NCBI GenBank assembly: GCA_050746205.1
Contig: JBOGKW010000146.1
Span: forward strand, 1-9,049
Length of the DNA: 9,049 nucleotides
Direction of reading: 5' to 3'
From: JAKAUF01 sp050746205
GTDB taxonomy: Bacteria > Acidobacteriota > Terriglobia > Terriglobales > SCQP01
Below are positions 5,689-9,049 of this stretch, in pieces. The position numbers and the translations under genes are program-made. Under the pieces are notes generated by a model. That model did not search any database, had not been told where the DNA came from, and saw only the letters and a program-made list of their open reading frames with translations. Each line of letters begins with the position of its first letter. Position 1 is the first letter of the stretch.

Positions 5689-7116
5689 ATGGTGGCGGAA
5701 GCGGCGGAATCAGCAGCCCCGAAGGGAAAGAAGACCTTTTGGATCGAGACCTTTGGCTGCCAGATGAACGTCCACGACAGCGAGCGCGTGGCGGGCACCT
5801 TGGAGGCGCTGGGCTACGCCGCCGTGGGCCGGGCCGAAGACGCCGACCTGGTGCTGTTCAACACCTGTAGCATCCGGGATAAAGCCGCGCAGAAGGTTTT
5901 TCAGCGCCTGGCGCAGTTCCGGCCCCTGGCAAAGCAAGGCAAGCAGATCGGTGTGCTGGGCTGCCTCGCGCAGCAGGAAGGCGAGGCCATCTTCACCCGC
6001 GCGCCGCACGTGCGGCTGGTGGCGGGTTCGGCCAGCTATCCCCGGCTGCCCGAGTTAATGCGCCGGCTGGAGGCGGGCGAGGCCCGCGTCACGGGATTGG
6101 AGGCCGCCGAGGCGGCGTTTGAGACCGAGTACACGCGGCGCGACAATCCCTGCCGCGCCTACATCACCATCATCGAAGGCTGCGACAAGCACTGCGCCTA
6201 TTGCGTCGTCCCGCATACCCGCGGCGGGGAGCGCAGCCGGGAGAGTGGCCGCGTCTTGGCCGAGGCGCGGCGGCTGGCGGAAACCGGTTACACCGAGGTG
6301 CAGTTGCTGGGCCAGAACGTCAACTCCTATCGCGATCCCTCCCCTGCCGGCCTCAGCTTCGCCGCCCTGCTGGCGGCGGTGGCGCAGGTGCGCGGCCTGC
6401 GCCGGGTCCGCTATACCACCTCGCATCCCCGCGACTTTCATCCCGAGATCGTCGCCGCCATGGGCGCGCATCCCGCCCTGTGCGACCATGTGCACCTGCC
6501 CGTGCAGTCCGGCTCCTCGCGGCTGCTCGCCGCCATGCGGCGGGATTACACCCGGGAGCAGTATCTGGAGAAAATCGCCGCCATCCGCCGCTGCTCGCGC
6601 CCGCTGGCCATCACCACCGACATCATCGTCGGCTTCCCCGGCGAGAGCGATGCGGATTTTGAGCAAACGCTGGATCTGCTGGAGGCGGTGCGGTACGCCG
6701 GGGTGTTCATCTTCAAATATTCCCCCCGGCCCAACACCGAAAGCGGCGCCTGGGAAGACACCGTGCCCGACGCGGTGAAGGGCGAGCGGCTGATGATGCT
6801 GCAGCGCCGCCAGCAGGAGATCCAGCGGGAGGACAATCAAGCGCTGATCGGCCGCCGCCTGGAGGTGATGGTGGAGGCCTACAACCCCAAGCTCGGGCAA
6901 TGGATCGGCCGCGCTTCCACCAACCGCACCGTCAACTTCACGGCCGCGGGCGCCGCCGCCGCAGCCCCGGTGGCGGCGACGCTGCCGCCGATTCTGGATT
7001 CGCCGGCGGCGGCGCCGTTTCCGCCGGGGCCGGCGGCGTTCCGTCCCGGCGATTACACGTGGGTCGAGGTGGCCAAGGCGGGGGCCAACAGCTTGGTGGG
7101 GGCGCAGGTCGGCTAG
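5689..7116 (+). CDS. miaB: tRNA-2-methylthio-N6-dimethylallyladenosine synthase MiaB
   Basis: A 475-residue radical-SAM methylthiotransferase that adds the 2-methylthio group to i6A37 of tRNAs reading U-starting codons. The N-terminal UPF0004 domain carries the three auxiliary-cluster cysteines C24 (GCQMN), C60 (NTCSIR) and C92 (GCLAQ). The radical-SAM domain holds C165-x3-C169-x2-C172 in EGCDKHCAYCVVPHTRG, followed by VQLLGQNVNSY, the HLPVQSGS strand and IIVGFPGE. A C-terminal TRAM domain starts near residue 382. Inside the TRAM, between NRTVNF (412-417) and GDYTWVEV (454-461), lies a roughly 33-residue Ala/Pro-rich insertion where family members usually have a short loop. The NTCSIR and GCQMN forms point to MiaB rather than MtaB or RimO. 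The ATG at 5689 is chosen because the fold begins 16 residues later; upstream in-frame codons lie across the promoter. It is followed 20 nt later by the DUF151 gene. Confidence 0.93.
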   Translation: MVAEAAESAAPKGKKTFWIETFGCQMNVHDSERVAGTLEALGYAAVGRAEDADLVLFNTCSIRDKAAQKVFQRLAQFRPLAKQGKQIGVLGCLAQQEGEAIFTRAPHVRLVAGSASYPRLPELMRRLEAGEARVTGLEAAEAAFETEYTRRDNPCRAYITIIEGCDKHCAYCVVPHTRGGERSRESGRVLAEARRLAETGYTEVQLLGQNVNSYRDPSPAGLSFAALLAAVAQVRGLRRVRYTTSHPRDFHPEIVAAMGAHPALCDHVHLPVQSGSSRLLAAMRRDYTREQYLEKIAAIRRCSRPLAITTDIIVGFPGESDADFEQTLDLLEAVRYAGVFIFKYSPRPNTESGAWEDTVPDAVKGERLMMLQRRQQEIQREDNQALIGRRLEVMVEAYNPKLGQWIGRASTNRTVNFTAAGAAAAAPVAATLPPILDSPAAAPFPPGPAAFRPGDYTWVEVAKAGANSLVGAQVG

Positions 7117-7123
7117 GCCGCCC

Positions 7124-7128
7124 AGGAG
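7124..7128 (+). promoter_or_regulatory. Ribosome binding site of the DUF151 gene
   Basis: AGGAG ends 8 nt before the ATG at 7137 and lies in the 20-nt gap after the miaB stop. This gene therefore has a standard initiation site although miaB, at the head of the operon, does not. Confidence 0.75.
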
Positions 7129-7136
7129 CATAGGCG

Positions 7137-7622
7137 ATGGAAATCGAGATGAAAATCCGGGGTCTGATCATGGACTCCTCGACCAATACGCCGATCGTCA
7201 TTTTGAAAGACGCTCCCGGCGCGCTGGTGCTGCCCATCTGGGTCGGCATCTATGAGGCCAACGCCATCGCCCTGGAGATCGAAAAGGTGCAGACGCCCCG
7301 CCCGATGACCCATGACCTGATCCGCAACTTCGTGGTCGGCATGAACGCCAGCCTGAGCAAGGTGGTGGTGAACGAACTGCGCGACGACACGTTTTACGCC
7401 CAAATTTGGCTGGAGAGGGACGGCGAAACGTGGGCCATGGACGCCCGCCCCAGCGACGCGCTGGCCCTGGCGCTGCGCATGGATTGCCCGATCTACGTCG
7501 ATGAGGACGTGCTGAAGAGTTCGAAGGTGGCCGCCGCCGCCGCGGATCCGGCCTCCAGCGAAGAGTTGCGCCGCTGGCTGGAGAACCTAGGCGAGGAAGA
7601 TACCGGACGGTACCGGATGTAG
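7137..7622 (+). CDS. Bifunctional nuclease domain protein (BFN, DUF151)
   Basis: A 161-residue protein of the BFN/DUF151 family. Conserved blocks are in the expected order: IRGLIMDSSTNTPIVILKD (residues 7-25), LPIWVGIYEANAIALEIE (31-48), RPMTHDLIRNFV (53-64), ELRDDTFYAQIWLERDG (80-96), MDARPSDALALALRMDCPIYVDEDVL (101-126), then a linker and a C-terminal SEELRRWLENLGEEDTGRYRM of the kind common in the family. Plant members were reported to have both DNase and RNase activity, while the role of bacterial members is little known. No signal peptide or membrane segment is present. It lies 20 nt after miaB with its own AGGAG, so the two are probably co-transcribed. That pairing suggests a link to RNA metabolism but does not prove one. 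Confidence 0.9.
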   Translation: MEIEMKIRGLIMDSSTNTPIVILKDAPGALVLPIWVGIYEANAIALEIEKVQTPRPMTHDLIRNFVVGMNASLSKVVVNELRDDTFYAQIWLERDGETWAMDARPSDALALALRMDCPIYVDEDVLKSSKVAAAAADPASSEELRRWLENLGEEDTGRYRM

Positions 7623-7637
7623 GCGGCCGGAGCCGCC
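7622..7637 (+). terminator. Possible terminator hairpin after the miaB operon
   Basis: GGCGGC (7622-7627) and GCCGCC (7632-7637) form a perfect 6-bp stem with loop CGGA that begins at the last base of the DUF151 stop codon. No T-tract follows, so it would be an atypical terminator or a 3'-end stabilising hairpin. It may also be a chance product of high GC. Confidence 0.3.
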
Positions 7638-7693
7638 GAGAACGGCGCCTTCCAACGCCTGTCGTTGCGCCCGAACCACCGTGCAGCGCGGGT

Positions 7694-7760
7694 CGTGGGG
7701 CAGCCGTCTCGGCTGCCGGACAGCCGAGGGCGGCCAGGCGGGGTGCCTGCCCCGCTGCCG
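7694..7760 (+). repeat. Double-hairpin intergenic repeat, copy B
   Basis: Gap-free partner of 669-735, with the first 26 bases identical. Hairpin 1 is the same 8-bp stem with loop TCT (7699-7717). Hairpin 2 is CAGGC/GCCTG (7735-7749), which differs from copy A in sequence but keeps a stem at the same place. In this copy GGGGCAG (7697-7703) is also complementary to CTGCCCC downstream, so an outer stem could enclose the element. It ends 12 nt before the -10 hexamer of ispG and so overlaps the expected -35 position. Confidence 0.75.
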
Positions 7761-7772
7761 AGCGGCCGCGAC

Positions 7773-7778
7773 TAGAAT
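7773..7778 (+). promoter_or_regulatory. -10 hexamer of ispG, close to the start codon
   Basis: TAGAAT ends 8 nt before the ispG ATG, so the transcript should begin at or within a base or two of the ATG. No Shine-Dalgarno sequence is seen. The expected -35 position (about 7750-7755) is GC-only and belongs to repeat copy B. Confidence 0.45.
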
Positions 7779-7786
7779 CGAAATAT

Positions 7787-9049
7787 ATGCCTCGGCGAAA
7801 GAGCGTGCGGGCGCAGGTAGGATCGGTGGCCATCGGCGGCGATGCGCCCATCGCCGTGCAGGCGATGACCAACACCGATACCGCCGACGCTGCCGCCACC
7901 GCCGCGCAGGCACTGGCTCTGGCAAACGCCGGCTCGGAACTGGTGCGGGTCACGGTCAATACCGACGCCGCGGCCCAGGCCGTTCCCGCCATCGCCGCGA
8001 TCCTGGCCCGGGAAGGCTGCGCCGCGCCGCTGATCGGCGATTTCCACTACAACGGCCATCTGCTCCTGACCCGCTACCCCGACTGCGCGCGCGCGCTGGC
8101 CAAGTTCCGCATCAATCCCGGCAATGTCTCGATCGGCCGGCGGGATGACGCCAATTTTCGCGCCATGATCGAGGTCGCGGTCCGCTACGGAAAGCCGGTG
8201 CGCATCGGCGTCAACTGGGGTTCGCTGGACCAGGAGTTGCTCGCCCGGCTGATGGATGAGAACGCGCGACGGGCGGAGCCGCTGGAGGCCGCCGAGGTGC
8301 TGCGCCAGGCGGTGGTGCGCTCGGCGCTGGACTCGGCCGCCGCCGCCGAACGCTATGGCCTGCCGCATGACGCCATCATCCTCAGCGCGAAGGTTTCCGG
8401 CGCGCCCGACCTGATCGCCATCTACCGCCAGCTCGCTGCCGAATGCGATTACCCGCTGCATCTGGGCCTGACCGAAGCCGGCCTGGGCATGAAGGGCACG
8501 GTGGCCAGCACGGCGGCGATGGCGGTGCTGCTGGACGCCGGCATCGGCGACACCATTCGCGTCTCATTGACCCCCGCCCCCGGCGGCGACCGCGCCGAAG
8601 AAGTCCGCATCGCCCGGCAGATGCTGCAATCGCTCGGCCTGCGCCACTTCGCCCCGCAGGTCAGCGCCTGTCCCGGCTGCGGCCGGACCACGAGCACTTT
8701 TTTTCAGGAGATGGCGGCGCGCATCGAGGGCCACATTCAGGAGCGGATGCTCCTGTGGCGCGAGCGCCATTCCGGCGTGGAGAAGCTGCGGGTGGCCGTG
8801 ATGGGGTGCGTGGTCAATGGTCCCGGCGAAAGCCGCCACGCCGATATCGGCATCTCCTTGCCCGGCACCTTCGAGGAGCCCAAGGCCCCGGTCTATGTGG
8901 ATGGCCGGCTGTTCCGGACCTTGAAGGGCGAGGGCCTGGTCGGGGAGTTCCTGGGGATTTTGGATGACTACGTGGCCCGACGCTATGGCGCCGCCGCCCC
9001 GGAGCGGGCCGGCCCGGAGGCCCCCACGGCGGCGCAGGCGACGCCAACC
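7787..9049 (+). CDS. ispG: 4-hydroxy-3-methylbut-2-enyl diphosphate synthase IspG/GcpE (3' end beyond window)
   Basis: A [4Fe-4S] enzyme of the cytoplasmic MEP isoprenoid pathway, reducing methylerythritol cyclodiphosphate to HMBPP with electrons from ferredoxin or flavodoxin. 421 codons are open with no stop. Landmarks: VGSVAIGGDAPIAVQAMTNTDT (12-33), GDFHYNGHLLL (86-96), KFRINPGN (107-114), KPVRIGVNWGSL (133-144), HLGLTEAG and GIGDTIRVSLTPAP. The cluster ligands are C295 and C298 in SACPGCGRT, C341 in MGCVVNGPGE, and E348. The spacing C298-C341 equals the one I remember for the two-domain Thermus enzyme (longer than in E. coli), and no large middle domain is present. The core ends near residue 403; the following Ala/Pro/Glu tail (AAAPERAGPEAPTAAQ) is unusual and continues off the window. 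The ATG at 7787 agrees with the start of homologues. A TAGAAT lies 8 nt upstream and no ribosome binding site is present. Confidence 0.95.
   Translation, partial: MPRRKSVRAQVGSVAIGGDAPIAVQAMTNTDTADAAATAAQALALANAGSELVRVTVNTDAAAQAVPAIAAILAREGCAAPLIGDFHYNGHLLLTRYPDCARALAKFRINPGNVSIGRRDDANFRAMIEVAVRYGKPVRIGVNWGSLDQELLARLMDENARRAEPLEAAEVLRQAVVRSALDSAAAAERYGLPHDAIILSAKVSGAPDLIAIYRQLAAECDYPLHLGLTEAGLGMKGTVASTAAMAVLLDAGIGDTIRVSLTPAPGGDRAEEVRIARQMLQSLGLRHFAPQVSACPGCGRTTSTFFQEMAARIEGHIQERMLLWRERHSGVEKLRVAVMGCVVNGPGESRHADIGISLPGTFEEPKAPVYVDGRLFRTLKGEGLVGEFLGILDDYVARRYGAAAPERAGPEAPTAAQATPT

Overview
The window is a GC-rich bacterial chromosome segment carrying mostly core housekeeping genes. The best guess for its source is a member of Acidobacteriota. 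That guess rests on the GC-rich coding style, a short tmRNA tag ending in AYAA, and the 84%-identical double-hairpin intergenic repeat, which resembles elements I remember from that phylum. It is an inference, not proven by the sequence. The EF-G-like and IspG proteins both look like the Thermus thermophilus forms as I remember them (EF-G-2 type, and IspG with a C-x2-C-x42-C spacing).

Layout. (1) Positions 2-511 hold the C-terminal half of alanine racemase (alr), cut by the left edge. (2) Positions 512-946 are non-coding and hold a 10-bp hairpin, repeat copy A and a promoter. (3) Positions 947-3046 encode an EF-G-2 type GTPase, starting at TTG behind a GGAGG. (4) Positions 3047-4351, minus strand, encode an ACS-type MFS transporter whose stop codon touches the EF-G stop with no base between. 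(5) Positions 4492-4842 hold a one-piece tmRNA (ssrA) with an encoded CCA and the tag ANQNLAYAA, divergent from the transporter. (6) Positions 4975-5457, minus strand, encode a single-domain cupin. (7) Positions 5689-7116 encode MiaB, followed 20 nt later by a bifunctional-nuclease-domain (DUF151) protein at 7137-7622; the two look like one operon. (8) Repeat copy B at 7694-7760 abuts the promoter of ispG, which starts at 7787 and is still open at the right edge.

The genes cover cell-wall precursor supply (Alr), translation and ribosome rescue (EF-G-2, tmRNA, MiaB) and isoprenoid synthesis (IspG); they do not form one pathway. No CRISPR array, transposase, integrase, phage gene or defence system is visible. 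I did not find a new multi-gene system. The points most worth checking are the paired double-hairpin repeat, the -10 hexamers placed so that miaB and ispG would be leaderless, an Ala/Pro insertion inside the MiaB TRAM domain, and the back-to-back stop codons of the convergent EF-G and MFS genes.
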